Shown here piece after piece: positions 32,568 to 43,322 of a stretch of 64,000 nucleotides of DNA. Positions within the stretch are counted from its first letter, which is position 1. Each line of letters opens with the position of its first letter. Both the position numbers and the translations under genes were made by a program. A model generated the notes under the pieces. The model ran no database searches and had not been told where the DNA came from. It saw nothing but the letters and a program-made list of their open reading frames with translations. This stretch comes from Larix kaempferi (taxonomy: Eukaryota; Streptophyta; Pinopsida; Pinales; Pinaceae). The stretch is taken from positions 26,035,501 through 26,099,500 of the forward strand of contig BSBM01000370.1 in NCBI GenBank assembly GCA_027924585.1. The letters run 5' to 3'.

Positions 32568-32978
32568 TCAGGGGGAAGAAACCACTAAAACATGTGGAAC
32601 ATTCAGGGAAGTTTGATGACTAGGAGTTATACGATGAGTGGGTGTCACAAAGGAAAGTTGATCAATGGTCACAATATTCCCATGATGAGGAAAATACATC
32701 ACTCGAAAGAGCGTGGACACTACAAATTTCATAGCATAGACATAATCACGTCCAAGGAGCATATTGAAATCTAAAGGACCTTGGACAACCATGAAATCAA
32801 CATAAACCGTTTTACCTCTCAACGTGACAGGTAACTGCTGGAGAATCCCTAAAGGTTTGGTAGGCCTTCTATTAAAAGCCAAAATATGGTCAGTGACTGG
32901 CACAAGCTGAGGCGAACCTATGGCTTGCCAAGCAATTGAGGATAAAATACTAATAGAAGCTCCCTCATCAACTATCAT
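32568..32978 (-). pseudogene. B aspartic protease domain
   Basis: The minus strand reads MIVDEGASISILSSIAW (active-site loop, D-x-G-A in place of the canonical D-S/T-G-A), AFNRRPTKPLGIL, VDFMVVQGPLDFNMLLGRDYVYAM, the pattern of plant gypsy retropepsins including the second hydrophobic-Gly motif (LLGRD). It is separated from Gag by a single TAA near 33002, where Gln is plausible. The protease cleaves the Gag-Pol polyprotein. The ORF ends without RT, so it is the last enzyme-like domain in B. Confidence 0.75.
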
Positions 32979-32987
32979 GCGAAAGAT

Positions 32988-34097
32988 TTATTTATAAGAA
33001 ACTCCTACAGATATTTGAAAAGGAATACTCGAAGGAAGACGAGATTCTGTTAGACCATTCCAATCAAAGGAAATAACCTTAATACTTGGAGGGGGTCCTA
33101 TATAAATGGACAGGGTTTCCCCTTGCCTAGGACATTCTGAACTGACTAGGAAAACATTGGTGGTTTCCAATTCACTCTCACTTGGAAGATAAGAATGAGA
33201 CGAAGATTGTGTCATGGTGATTGCTTCAGTATGGACTTTCTCCAATGAAAGAGAGGGATCGAGTGGAGATGACAACGACTCGATCACTTCACTCTTGGAA
33301 GGAAGAGTGGGATCAATTACAGATGAAACTGAATTGATCACTTGATCAACTAGCAGGGGGTCGAGGGGAAAATTGCTATCACTTGTTGGAAGCACCTGTT
33401 GAGAACTAGTAATATCTTCCAACCACCGTGAAGCTTCATCCATGCTCGGACAAAGGTAAGTACGATGCATTCCCTTACATATCCAGCAAGGGTCTGCAGC
33501 TTTACCCTTCTGACACTTCACCAAAGGGTCACTGGTCGAGGGAGTGTCATCAACATGATGGTCAGAGGTTGACGATACAAGCGGTTTGGGGTTTTTAGAC
33601 CACACTTCTGACACACGGGGAAGACCGGGACAATTCTTGAGAAGGTGATCACCCTTGCAAATTTTGCAAGGGAAATTTGGCTTATGAGGCGTTCTCATAG
33701 AATGAGTTCCATCAGAGGCAGATGGTTGACGCATGGTCTCTTTCTTAACCTTCTCCTTTTTAATCTTCCCTTTCTTCTTCTTCACACCAGCCTTCTTACT
33801 AACATCAGAGTTTTCAGTAGGAGAAGAGGAAGAGATGGAAGCCGATTCAACTTTCGACGGAGAAGGAGAAGGGTCATCATGAGATTGATTCTCATGTGGT
33901 GAAGGACCTAGGTCCGACACGATTGGTGCACTTGGCGTAACTGGATTGGAGAATAACCATACCGGTAATCCCATCGTAAATCCAGGAAGACTCAATGTAG
34001 CCATAAAGGGAGGACCAACAGTTCCACAAGGGGGAATAACAAATGGCATACCTTGGAAAGGGGCCTCTTGGTTGGTAGTCCTGGAAGAGTCTTCCAT
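32988..34097 (-). CDS. B Gag remnant with two zinc knuckles
   Basis: From ATG at 34097 (MEDSSRTTNQEAPF) the frame is open for 369 residues. Residues 70-120 are Ser-rich, then Lys-rich (KKAGVKKKKGKIKKEKVKK). Two CX2CX3HX4C knuckles lie at about 144-156 (CKICKGDHLLKNC) and 204-216 (CWICKGMHRTYLC), as in nucleocapsid domains that bind RNA. The classical Gag core found in G1 (KFDGK...WYIELPPHSF) is missing; the text passes from an MATLSLPGF-like stretch directly to the linker, suggesting internal deletion. The ATG upstream of 34097 that extends the frame lies in a solo LTR and is not native. Confidence 0.75.
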   Translation of the reverse strand: MEDSSRTTNQEAPFQGMPFVIPPCGTVGPPFMATLSLPGFTMGLPVWLFSNPVTPSAPIVSDLGPSPHENQSHDDPSPSPSKVESASISSSSPTENSDVSKKAGVKKKKGKIKKEKVKKETMRQPSASDGTHSMRTPHKPNFPCKICKGDHLLKNCPGLPRVSEVWSKNPKPLVSSTSDHHVDDTPSTSDPLVKCQKGKAADPCWICKGMHRTYLCPSMDEASRWLEDITSSQQVLPTSDSNFPLDPLLVDQVINSVSSVIDPTLPSKSEVIESLSSPLDPSLSLEKVHTEAITMTQSSSHSYLPSESELETTNVFLVSSECPRQGETLSIYIGPPPSIKVISFDWNGLTESRLPSSIPFQISVGVSYK

Positions 34098-34103
34098 ATC
34101 TAA

Positions 34104-36129
34104 TGTAATGTCCCTTGTTAGGAATTTTATTAAAATTGCAATTTTCCACTTTTTTCCTTGGTTCGACCTTGGACTAGTTTCGATCTCTAGGTCCCAAATT
34201 TGCCCCAAATGATCCCAAATATTCTGAGAAGGTATATGAATGATATTAGAACATAAATATGTGTTTCAGGGATGCCTTTGTACCTTTAAAACACTTATGC
34301 AAATACTCTTTCAATTCTGGTCAATGTAGGTAACTTTACTAGTGATTTCCCTTTGACTAGTATTGGTCTCTAGGTCTCAAATTGACTCCAAATGCCTTCA
34401 AATATTCAAGGAAGGTTTATGAATGATATTAGGAATTGAATATGATGTTCAGGGATAACATATGGCCACCAAAATACCTCTGCAAACTCTCTTAAGATTC
34501 TGGACCAAGTATGCAATTTTACTAGTAATTTGGGGTTCAAATCCCCCTGGGGTAAGTACTGAAAATGGCTTCCCAAATGCCTCCAAACCCACTCAAATTT
34601 ATGAAAAGAGGTATGTAATGTGTTAAGTATGTTATTAAGGTCTCATATGCACCATTAATGGTTTATTACAACTGTTCTCACCCTCTCCCATTCAACTGCA
34701 AAAATCCCCAATTCGACCCTTGGGGAAATGGCACTATTTCACCTCCCAATACAACTAAACTGAGTAAAAATGCTTCAAATGCTCAAGTACAGTACATGAA
34801 ACTTGTAGAAGACATCCATGGCAGTATATTTATCACAAATATATCATATAATCATCCATTCATTCGAAATCATCATCAATACATTGGTTCACAACAAGGT
34901 AGTGGAGAAATGGCATTGTTCTTCCATTAAAAATGAGATTTATACATTTCTACTTGGAATTTCGACCTGAAACTTTCTGGAGATGAAGAACAGAGTATTT
35001 AATTCATATTACAAAATAAATGGGGCATTAGAAGCTCCCCCAAAGAGTACAATAGCTCACCAAAAACGCCCTCCCTCAAGGATCAAGAATATGCCATCAA
35101 AACTGGAAATGGTTGAAGGAGCGAGCTGCAATAGAAGAAACCATGAGCTTCCCTGTAGCTTACACCTGCAAATAAAGACTCCATTAAAGCTCCAAATGAA
35201 AGGTCTGAATGGCCTTTCCAATTGCCAACTTGGATGGGAATCTTTCACCCTCGAAATTGGCTAAGGCAAGAAACTAGTCATCCACTAGCTCTCCCTCTTC
35301 ACAAATGCAATTGCAAATTCTACAAATGATCAAAAGCTGGTTTCCTTCTTTGTTATTGACATTTATAAACTTCTAATGTCCTCCATGGGTCGAATTCCTT
35401 CCAAGAGACTCATGCCAACTCAAGTTGGGAAGAGATTCCAAAGAACGCCACTTGTACAACAATTCCTAGTCTCCCACTTCCACCAAATCACATGTGGAAG
35501 CATCTTAGCTGCCCTAACACCCTTGAGCGCCCTCTTGGAGTCTATTTTTAGCCCTGACATGTCATATATGTCATATGTCAGCCTTCAGGTCTGATTTGTG
35601 TCATAGGTGTCATAGCATCTTCATCATTGTTGTCATAGAGCTAGGGAATCTAGCCCAAGTGTCTCACTAGCTCCAAATTGCCTCTTCCTCTTCCATGGGA
35701 GTTACTCTTCCTCTATATTTCGACCTTGGATGAGTCATGCAATGAATAATACCTTTTGGACTCCCCCAAGTATGTTACCATTCACCTTGAATTCGAATTG
35801 GTGAGAGAATGATGCCAAATGTAGTGGGGAAATCTAGCCATATGTGCGTCCCACTTCCTCCATGTGTCTTCATCATGAAATGCCACTTTGATTTTCACTT
35901 GTATATATTTATTTAGCTCCTTTATTAAATATTTGTTCCATTCTAATGTTCAAACATCATTTATTATCCCCATTATTCCAAATCCCAAAGCTTCCACCCC
36001 AAACCTAGGAAACTAGTAATTTTCCTCCTTGGCAATTATTTGACCTTTAGCATCAATTTGACAAACTCTAATGAATAGGTCTAATGTGATTAGGCCATTG
36101 TGACCCAATGCCAAATTTGGGACATGACA
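34104..36129. mobile_element. Solo LTR of about 2.0 kb in B leader
   Basis: The ends TGTAATGTCCC and GGGACATGACA form an imperfect inverted terminal repeat with TG...CA, flanked by TCTAA on both sides (34099-34103 and 36130-36134). The interior is noncoding and starts with about 180 bp diverged tandem units around 'ctctaggtc(c/t)caaa'. It fits a solo LTR left by recombination. It inserted 6 bp upstream of the B Gag start codon. Confidence 0.8.
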
Positions 36130-36184
36130 TCTAAGCTTCCTAAGAGTCTCTAAAGTACCACACAAATCAAACACTACTCAAGTC

Positions 36185-36650
36185 TAAAAGCAACAAGCAA
36201 ACTGCGTGAATAGGAGTGGATTCAAAGTCTGGAACCTCACGGGATTATCAAGGCATCGCAAACCGCTATATATTGCAGGGTCCAACAATATGACGCAACA
36301 AGGAGGATTGGGACGGTACCTTTGCCTGCATACCCGAATACCTAGATAGTACGTGCGTGCTAATCTCCCCGAGTACTGTTCTCGGTGTATTGCTTTGCCA
36401 AGACGGCCAAATGGTTAACTCGGTTGGTTTTAGGATTCCTAATGGTGTCTCCCGATATACGCTAGGTACGTGGGAGATCAAATCCGTAGTGGTGTTGTCT
36501 AATGCACAGCCGTTGGCACGAGACCTTCCGATATACGTGTCGAGTACGTGATACACCCTTCGATATACGCCAAGTACGAATTATGGTACTTGGTGGGTAC
36601 GTGAGGGAGCTCGATATACTGATGTATGTGGAAGACTACAATACCCCTGG
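36185..36650 (-). other. Conserved leader module of B
   Basis: This stretch aligns with 53445-53900 in G1 and, in opposite orientation, with 60230-60670 in D. It contains four CGATATAC motifs at 36453, 36529, 36561 and 36612, each followed within about 15 bp by a GTACG or related motif. It lies between PBS and Gag in all three elements, where packaging, dimerisation or translation signals would act. Confidence 0.7.
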
Positions 36651-38300
36651 ACTATAGTGCTGAAAAATAACGACAACTGCCATGCTTAACGACGCTGGAA
36701 CATGTCTCTAACTTACACACAAGTTGCTAAATGATTTTAACCTAAGATAGCGTTAATTTTATCTTGTACGGTTAGGTGGATGCATGAGGTGAGTACATAA
36801 ATGTAAACATAATGCAATCCTCAACTATATGATAATGCACATTTTCCTTTCCTTTTCAATGAAAACTACTTAAGGTAGGGAGATATTTTTCTTTCTTTCA
36901 AACCAAAAGTACTTAAGTAATAGCGAAAAGAAGAATTCCTTCCTAGAGTGCAATAATTCTAACTTTCTGCAATAATCAGCCAAAAAGCGTAAAGAAAATG
37001 AAAGATGCAGCTAATCTTAACAATGTATAAGACAAAATGATGAAGCAATTTCAATTTTCAAACGCATGTATCAAAAATGGAACTTGATAACTAAACGCTT
37101 TTCATATTTATATACAGGAAGTGAGAGGATATCTACAACACTCTAATCTTTCAAAAATTCCCAAAGAAAAATGGCAACCACCCAAACAACTCAAAGGCAC
37201 TCAAGAGAGGCTCAAAATCTACCAAATGCAATACTTATAACTCATTTCCTATCTTTTTACACTTGAAAAAGACACATCTAAGCTATGGAAAGAAGGATTC
37301 CACAAACGTTTCCAATCAAATGCAAGACAAAGATAAGCACTTAACAATCTTATCTAACTCAAATGCACACAAATCTGAAACAAGCCTTTCTTCTTCTTAT
37401 GATGATAAGACCAAGAATATCAAATGATCAAAATAAAGTAAGAAGAATATTTATGTTTTCCAAATTCATGAATATAGCAAAAGAGTGACAAAATAAAACT
37501 TTTCTTTGAACTAAAGTGGAGACAAAGTATCAATGTTCCCCAAAAATGATTGAATAGCTCAGCATGTAAGGGAAACAAGATGCATAACCCAAGAAAGAGA
37601 GGCTCAAAAAGACATGGATATCCCACACTCTTCAAGTCTTTAAACAAGCCAATCACGCCAAACCAAAAATGATCTCAAAACCTTGAGATGGGTCAGAACC
37701 CATTTCGCTTTAAAACACAAACAAAACACTAGTTTTGACTCAAAGGGCCAAACATGAATCCAAAACTCAAAAGACCCAAAAACCAATACAAACAAGCCAA
37801 ACAAAACAGTGCTGGACAAAAGGGGCTCTGCCTGGAAGGTACAGTGCAGAGGAGTCTGTACATAAACCAAAACTCAAATAAAAAATGGAGAAAAGGTACC
37901 TGTATGGAAAAAAATGGTAGATCGACACACTCTGTGCTTATGCACAGTGCGACATCGCAGTTCACTAGTGCGGGAAGTGCGACGACTCGCAGTATACCAA
38001 TGGAAGGGATGCGACGATAGACTAACAGGCGAAGAACATAGATAAAAAACAACACAGTGTCGCTCTGGGTACACTAACCAGGTACGACAGGCGAGATCTA
38101 AGTCCCAAAATGAACCAATTCTATAGATAATGAGCATAAAAAAGTCTACAAATGAGAAGTACAAACTCAAAAGAAGGCAATCAGACTCTTCAAAGCGAAG
38201 ATCTGATGGTGAAAGGGATTAAGAAGCAAATGGCCAAAGAGATGGCTTGGAAAAGAAATGAACTGAAACTGACATTCAGATTGAAAACAACAATGTTCTT
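36651..38300. other. B leader, no gene seen
   Basis: A-rich leader sequence. Near the PBS (37915-38010) it carries clustered TGCGAC-type motifs (gtgcgacatcgcag, gtgcgacgactcgcag, gatgcgacgat). Short ORFs on both strands lack domains. Confidence 0.55.
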
Positions 38301-38319
38301 CTCCAGTGGAGTCACCAAA
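38301..38319 (-). other. B primer binding site
   Basis: Two bases inside the 5' LTR, the minus strand reads TTTGGTGACTCCACTGGAG. It contains the expected TGG that pairs with a tRNA CCA end. The tRNA species is not assigned. Confidence 0.65.
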
Positions 38320-38321
38320 TT

Positions 38322-39945
38322 TGTTAATGGACAATCCACTTGAGTGGACGTGAGCCGGATCTCCCTAGTTCAAGTGAATCTAGAACAAATAGTACATAAT
38401 ACAAAACTCATTTCCTAGATCTAGTTACACATCGAGTACTTAGATATCATACCTTTCAGATCGCAAATCCTTCTCCTTGTTGTTGCTCCAAGTCTCGCGG
38501 TCGTTAGATGTCCAACTGCAAGACCTGTCAAGACAATATGGAAACAATACAAGCAGTACAAGATATCTAAACAATAACTGATCTAAACTAACAATTGAGG
38601 AAGAAAGTTCTAAACATCATCAATGAGACAACATTTATGGAAAGAGATTATATTAACTGTATAAAAGGTGGGAATATATAGACATGATGAAGCTGCAACC
38701 AAAGCCTCAACGTTGCATCCTCCATCCAACATGTCCAAGCCAAACCTCCAAGATGGTACAAGCTTCCCAATCACCAATATGGGTTCTACCAGCACAAGGG
38801 TACCATAGACCTTTCCCTCTCCCATGGAGAGAGTGGGTGTTTATATAGGGATAAAGAGATAGGGTAGGTTGAGGATCAGGGGGAGATGGTTAAGGGATCT
38901 TCCCATAAGGTTAAGAACCGAAATTCCACCTCACCTAGAGACTAGGGATAGGCCTCCACATCACTCATCTTTGAGAATGGGCTCGAAGATACTCTTTTAC
39001 CAAATAACTGACATCGTCGCAGGTTGCATTAGGACAACCTGCGACGTCGCATGTTGCACAAGGGCAGACTGTGACGACCTTGAAAAGTAGGTCAGTTAAG
39101 CCCTCCAGTCATGGGAAACTTCAGGGATGTGTTTTTACTCTAAAATGGGTTTAGGTAAAATAGCAAAGAGTTTACACAATGGTCAAGATGACGACATTAT
39201 CACAACGGTCATGATGACGACACTTGTGTTAAATTTTGAGCATTAATTCACAATACTCTAGGATCTTTACTGAGAGAATAACATATACAGTATATCAATG
39301 CATACCAATCACAAAAAGCATGAAAAGCATCACAAGAATCAAAAGCATGAGAGACAAGAGACACAGAGTTTTCGTGGGGAAAACCCTAAGGTGAAAAACC
39401 CCACAACTTCCTCAGAGATAGAGAGAGCAATGGCTCAACCAAAGTACAACCAAAATATACTTGAGATAGTCTCCTAGAAGCAGATGATCCTCCTCCTCAC
39501 TAGTGTGCCACTTTCTGAGTGAGAGAGAGATGACTTTCCGAATGATCTAAATAGAGATATCCTGATCTCTATTTATACTAACTTGTTTTCCTAGTGACCT
39601 TATGGGGCCGACTTGTCTAGCTAGGTACATTCACAATATAATATATGTTTCAGGGCCGACCCCACACATGGTGGTCTAATAAACCATCGGCAAGTACACA
39701 CACTTGCGACACTTGTCAATCCACATGACGACATTTCCTTATAGAGGAATAACACATCTATAATAAGGGTACAATAAATATATATGAAATACATAGATGA
39801 AATACATTCCAAAGTTACATATACATCAACAACTTGGTCATAATGACGATACTAGCAATGGTCACGGTGACAACACTAGGTCAGGATGACGACACTTGCA
39901 ACACTTGCGACACTTGCACAAGGGTGACGACATTTTGGTGTAACA
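38322..39945 (-). repeat. B 5' LTR, split by a copia solo LTR
   Basis: The LTR is 1014 bp after subtracting 39227-39831 and one TSD copy. Identity to the 3' LTR is about 95 percent by eye. The perfect palindrome TGCGACGTCGCA is at 39040-39051. Confidence 0.88.
39227..39831 (-). mobile_element. Ty1/copia solo LTR of the C1 family
   Basis: On the minus strand it begins TGTTGATGTATATGTAACTT and ends AAATTTAACA, matching the C1 LTRs (44331-44976) but clearly diverged. ACTTG flanks both ends (39222-39226 and 39832-39836). It sits inside the 5' LTR of B, a third nesting level. Confidence 0.9.
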
Positions 39946-40371
39946 AGCCATCACAGAGAGGTGACCGCCACACACCCCAGCATGACAGTCATTCAGAACG
40001 TGTTCAGCCTCATTGTGAGTTAGATAACGTCGAAGAATGGAATCGATGCCACAACGGTACAAAGTATCACTGATGATCAGATAATACTTTACATGGTGAC
40101 AAATTCGACAATGGTCATTGCGAGAGAGTTGGGGGTTGAAGCGTTGGGTTTGAAGATATAAAGAAATATCTCCATACCATGGATCAGTTGTACTGATGAG
40201 AAACAATGACTCATCTGGAAAGGAGTCACTGTGCTCAACTTCTACATCAGCACAGGGAAATTCACAAATCAGCTCAACAAACACCAAGGACTTTTTGGAC
40301 TTGGCTTTCTCGAAAAGAAGATCGAATTCTTGCAGTATCACGATCCAGTGTGAATACTTGCCCCCAAGCAC
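39946..40371 (-). pseudogene. G1 RNase H-integrase linker and zinc-finger start
   Basis: Minus-strand sequence starting at VLGGKYSHWIVILQEFDL (tail of the RT-linked RNase H), then linker, then HNEAEHVLNDCHAGVCGGHLS, the two-His half of the integrase zinc finger. It stops at the B insertion, and the frame continues at 28216. A TAG at the right border (Gln plausible in TR-Q-VLGG) separates it from 40372-40866. Confidence 0.85.
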
Positions 40372-41020
40372 CTAACGTGTCAGTACGTGGTACACGGGGT
40401 TCGAGTCTGCAATGATGGTGGTGGTGCAGAGTAGGATGTAGTGTTGGAACTTTTGGACGGCGATGACCGCCGCGAAAGCGATTTTTTCGACATGTGAATA
40501 TCTAGTTTCAGTGTCAGTGAGACCCTTACTTGCATAGTATATTACATGTTCCTGGGTGTTTTGATATTCCTGTACCAAAACCATGGCGATAGTGGTAGCA
40601 GAAGCAACAAGATATAATATGTAATCTCGGAAATAATTTGGCGGTTGGATTACGGGGGCATGCGTGATGGCATGTTTGATGCTGTCGAAGAATTTTTGAT
40701 CTTGATCATCCCAAATGAACGGGACGTCCTTCTTAAGCAACCTCATGTACCCCTTAGTATTTTCCCCGAAATTACAAACAAAACGTCTTAAATAAGTTGC
40801 CTTCCCTTGGAGACTTTGAAGTTCTATCACAGTGGTGGGAGGTGGGAGGTTGACAATGGCCTCCATCTTTAAGGGATCAATGCGGATCCCATCCTTCGAG
40901 ACTATAAATCCTAAGAGGTGTCCGGATTCAACACAAAAGATACACTTGTGAGGATTCAGATGGATGTTGTATCATCTACGTTTGAGGAAAATGGCTGTCA
41001 GATGATCCATGTGGAACTCA
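40372..41020 (-). pseudogene. G1 RT thumb and RNase H
   Basis: The minus strand reads GIRIDPLKMEAIVNLPPPTTV (start of the RT thumb/connection), FCVESGHLLGF just upstream, then YFRDYILYLVASATTIAM, VIYYASKGLTDTETRYSHVEKIAFAAV and TTTIIADSNP, the gypsy RNase H pattern. The first catalytic Asp position reads Val (LYLVAS), while the Glu and the following Asp are kept. A stop precedes the thumb segment near 40975. Confidence 0.82.
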
Positions 41021-42239
41021 TGTTGCTTTGAATGAGCAGGGATATTGTCCAAGTAAGGTTCCACAAAGTCCTTAATATCATGGAAGGCATACGACATGGC
41101 TTGCCGGAACGTGGCGCAGCGTTTTTAAGGCCAAATGGGAGTTTGCGGTATGCAAACTTCCCCCAAGGGAAGATGAAAGCAGTCTTATGTTGATCAGCTC
41201 AGTTGATCTCAATCTGGTTGTAACCAGAAAATCCATCCATGAATGAAAAGATGACGCTTCCGGAAAAATTGTCGATAATCTAGTCAATGAATGGGGTTGG
41301 GTAATTGTCCCTTGGAAAAGCCTTGTTAATGTCCCAATAATCGACATAGACGTGAATGGTGCCCTGCTTTTTGTTCATGGGGACGACGTTTGAGACCCAA
41401 TCCATCAACGTGACAGGATAAATGAAACCAGCCTTTAAGAGTTTTTCAATCTCTGCCTTGATTACTGCAGTCTTCCGGGGGTGTACCGGTCGCAACTTTT
41501 GACGTACATGTTTGATGTCGAGATAGGTTTTTATTTCATGAGAAACAATCGCAGGGTCTATCCCAAGCATATCCTCATAGGACCAAGTGAATACGTCTCG
41601 AAATCGCTTGAATAAGGCCATTCCCATAGCTATTTCTTCAGGGGAACACTTCTGGCCTATGCGAATGTGTTCCACTACACCAGGTTTTACCGAGATGTCT
41701 ACCGGGGTGGTAGGCTCAGTTTTGGATAAGTTACCCTTAGTGTCTGAAAGACATGTAAGTATGGGAGAATGAGGGAACAGATAGATATCCAGGAAAAAGA
41801 TGGTGTGAATGTTGTTCTCTATGTATTCCAACGGTGGAAGAAAAGAGGACCTATGGTGAAGGTCATCCCATGGGCCATCATCAACATTCATAACTTCCAT
41901 GATGGACTCATCTGAATGAAAAGTACGAAGTAAGAGGTCAGGTAGGGATGATGCCCATTGTAGAGAACAAGATAGGGAGGCCATGGTTAGGTGGTCCTCC
42001 AGTGATGATTGGATAGCCTCGTAAATACGTTCAGCGGGTGAAAGAGGCATTGCATCTCCAATCAGGTGTGTTGTGGCTTCGTCTGGTACAAGCCAAGTAT
42101 CAGTAGAGCGAGATGAAATCTCCGCGGAGATCATGTTCACCGAGGCAACATGATTAGGGGGGTCCGAAATGGGAAAAATGCACATGAGAGATGAATCTTT
42201 CAAAAGGACAACCCCTATACTCTCATACTGTTTTGACAT
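41021..42239 (-). pseudogene. G1 protease-RT linker and RT palm/fingers
   Basis: The frame starting at MSKQYESIGVV (42239) has an about 200-residue linker, then RT: VRQKLRPVHPRKTAVIKAEIEKLLKAGFI, IHVYVDYWDINKAFPRDNYP, a TAG at about 41280, FSFMDGFSGYNQI (motif A Asp), a TGA, KLPFGLKNAA, a one-base frameshift near 41120, then FVEPYLDNIPAHS. The catalytic YxDD box reads YLDN, so the second Asp is lost. RT copies the element's RNA. At least two stops, one frameshift and the box change make it dead. Confidence 0.87.
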
Positions 42240-42320
42240 TTGTCCAATGCAAGGAACATGATCACCAGGATTAGTAGTAGTGTTCGGTGCGCAAAAATCT
42301 AATTGGTCGACGGTAACAAT

Positions 42321-42665
42321 TCATCCTGGCTGGGGGAATTGCACCATGCGGAAGATTGAAGAAGCTACCGCCTGCATGGCGTAAAACCAATTATGACCAA
42401 GCAAGAGATTATAGTCTATTGGGGTGGAGACCACTTCCACATTGATGGTTACAGTCTTTCCTCCTAGCTCGACTGCGGGAGCTTGTAAGAGCCCATGAGG
42501 TTTAAAGCCACGCCCGTCGAATGATTTCAACGTGGTGGGAGAGTGGTTCAATTCGGGAGAGCCGATGGCTCTCCAACAAGCGATCGACATGACAGAAGTA
42601 GACGCACCTTCACCCAGAAGGGTACAATGGATAATTTTCCTAGCGAGGTTTGTAGCTACTTGAAA
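42321..42665 (-). pseudogene. G1 aspartic protease domain
   Basis: On the minus strand: LARKIIHCTLLGEGASTSVMS, then ACWRAIGSPELN, FDGRGFKPHGLL, VEVVSTPIDYNLLLGHNWFYAM. It is homologous to the protease of B, but the active-site loop reads LGEGAS where B has VDEGAS, so the catalytic Asp is gone. The pseudogene continues into a linker towards RT, with stops near 42320. Confidence 0.75.
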
Positions 42666-42704
42666 TGTGAGATGATGGGAAAGCCTCGACTTGAAATGGT
42701 CAAG

Positions 42705-43322
42705 TCAGAACATGATGGTATTCGAAGAATCAGGGTCAACTGCACCGATTTCTGCGAGGAGAGTTTTACATTGATTGGGACAATTCTGCAAAACTTCCAG
42801 CGTGGACATGGTGTAAGGGGCTTGTGCCAAGTCTTCTATGATATTGTAATTCTGCGCCGCCCGAGCATTAGGATTAAAAACAACTTTTCTAATCATGCCC
42901 TTGGGCGGTCGCAATATCGAATTGAAGGATGGATTCTCAATGGTGAGAGAAGTTGATGGTACAGTGACATCAAGTAAGGAGTTGGAATCTTTTTTGGCAT
43001 TACTCCCAACAGGTTCCTTCGAAGGGATCGTGTCGTATGATTGTGAGCGAGTGTTCAAATTGAACATCTCATTTCACACCATGAGAACATGCGCGGTATT
43101 GGATGATTCTCCCTGGGATGGGGGAGGTTGAGCAATCATCTGCTAGTTTTGAGCGGGAAACGGTTTGTTGAGGACTGCAGGAGTGGGTTTACCCCTAATA
43201 AACTTTTGGACACCATCTCTATGGGGACACTCTTTAGAGAAGTGATCATCTCTACATAGTAAACAAGGATATTTTAGCTTCCGTTTCTATTTGGCGTCAT
43301 TAGGAGTTCTCTTTTGTTCTTG
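42705..43322 (-). pseudogene. G1 Gag C-terminus (zinc knuckle) and Gag-protease linker
   Basis: Follows the Gag core with TAG stops at the joins. A single zinc knuckle CLLCRDDHFSKECP (CX2CX3HX4C) lies near 43225-43265. Then come GKPTPAVLNKPFP, MFNLNTRSQSYDTIPS and PNARAAQNYNIIEDLAQAPYTMS, a linker motif closely shared with element D at 63890-63965. At least three TAG stops fall where Gln is expected. Confidence 0.75.

Larger units (their letters stand above)
28217..39945 (-). mobile_element. Non-autonomous Ty3/gypsy element B inserted in G1 integrase
   Basis: The ends TGTTAAC... and ...GGTGTAACA are flanked by AGCCA on both sides (28212-28216 and 39946-39950). LTRs are 1014 bp each (28217-29230; 38322-39945 after subtracting a nested 605 bp solo LTR plus its TSD). 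Without nested insertions B is about 9.1 kb. In minus orientation it carries a leader, a Gag remnant with two zinc knuckles and a protease, and then only spacer and minisatellite down to the 3' LTR. RT, RNase H and integrase are absent. LTR, leader and 3' spacer are clearly related to those of G1, so B is a deletion derivative of the same group, mobilised in trans. Confidence 0.9.
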
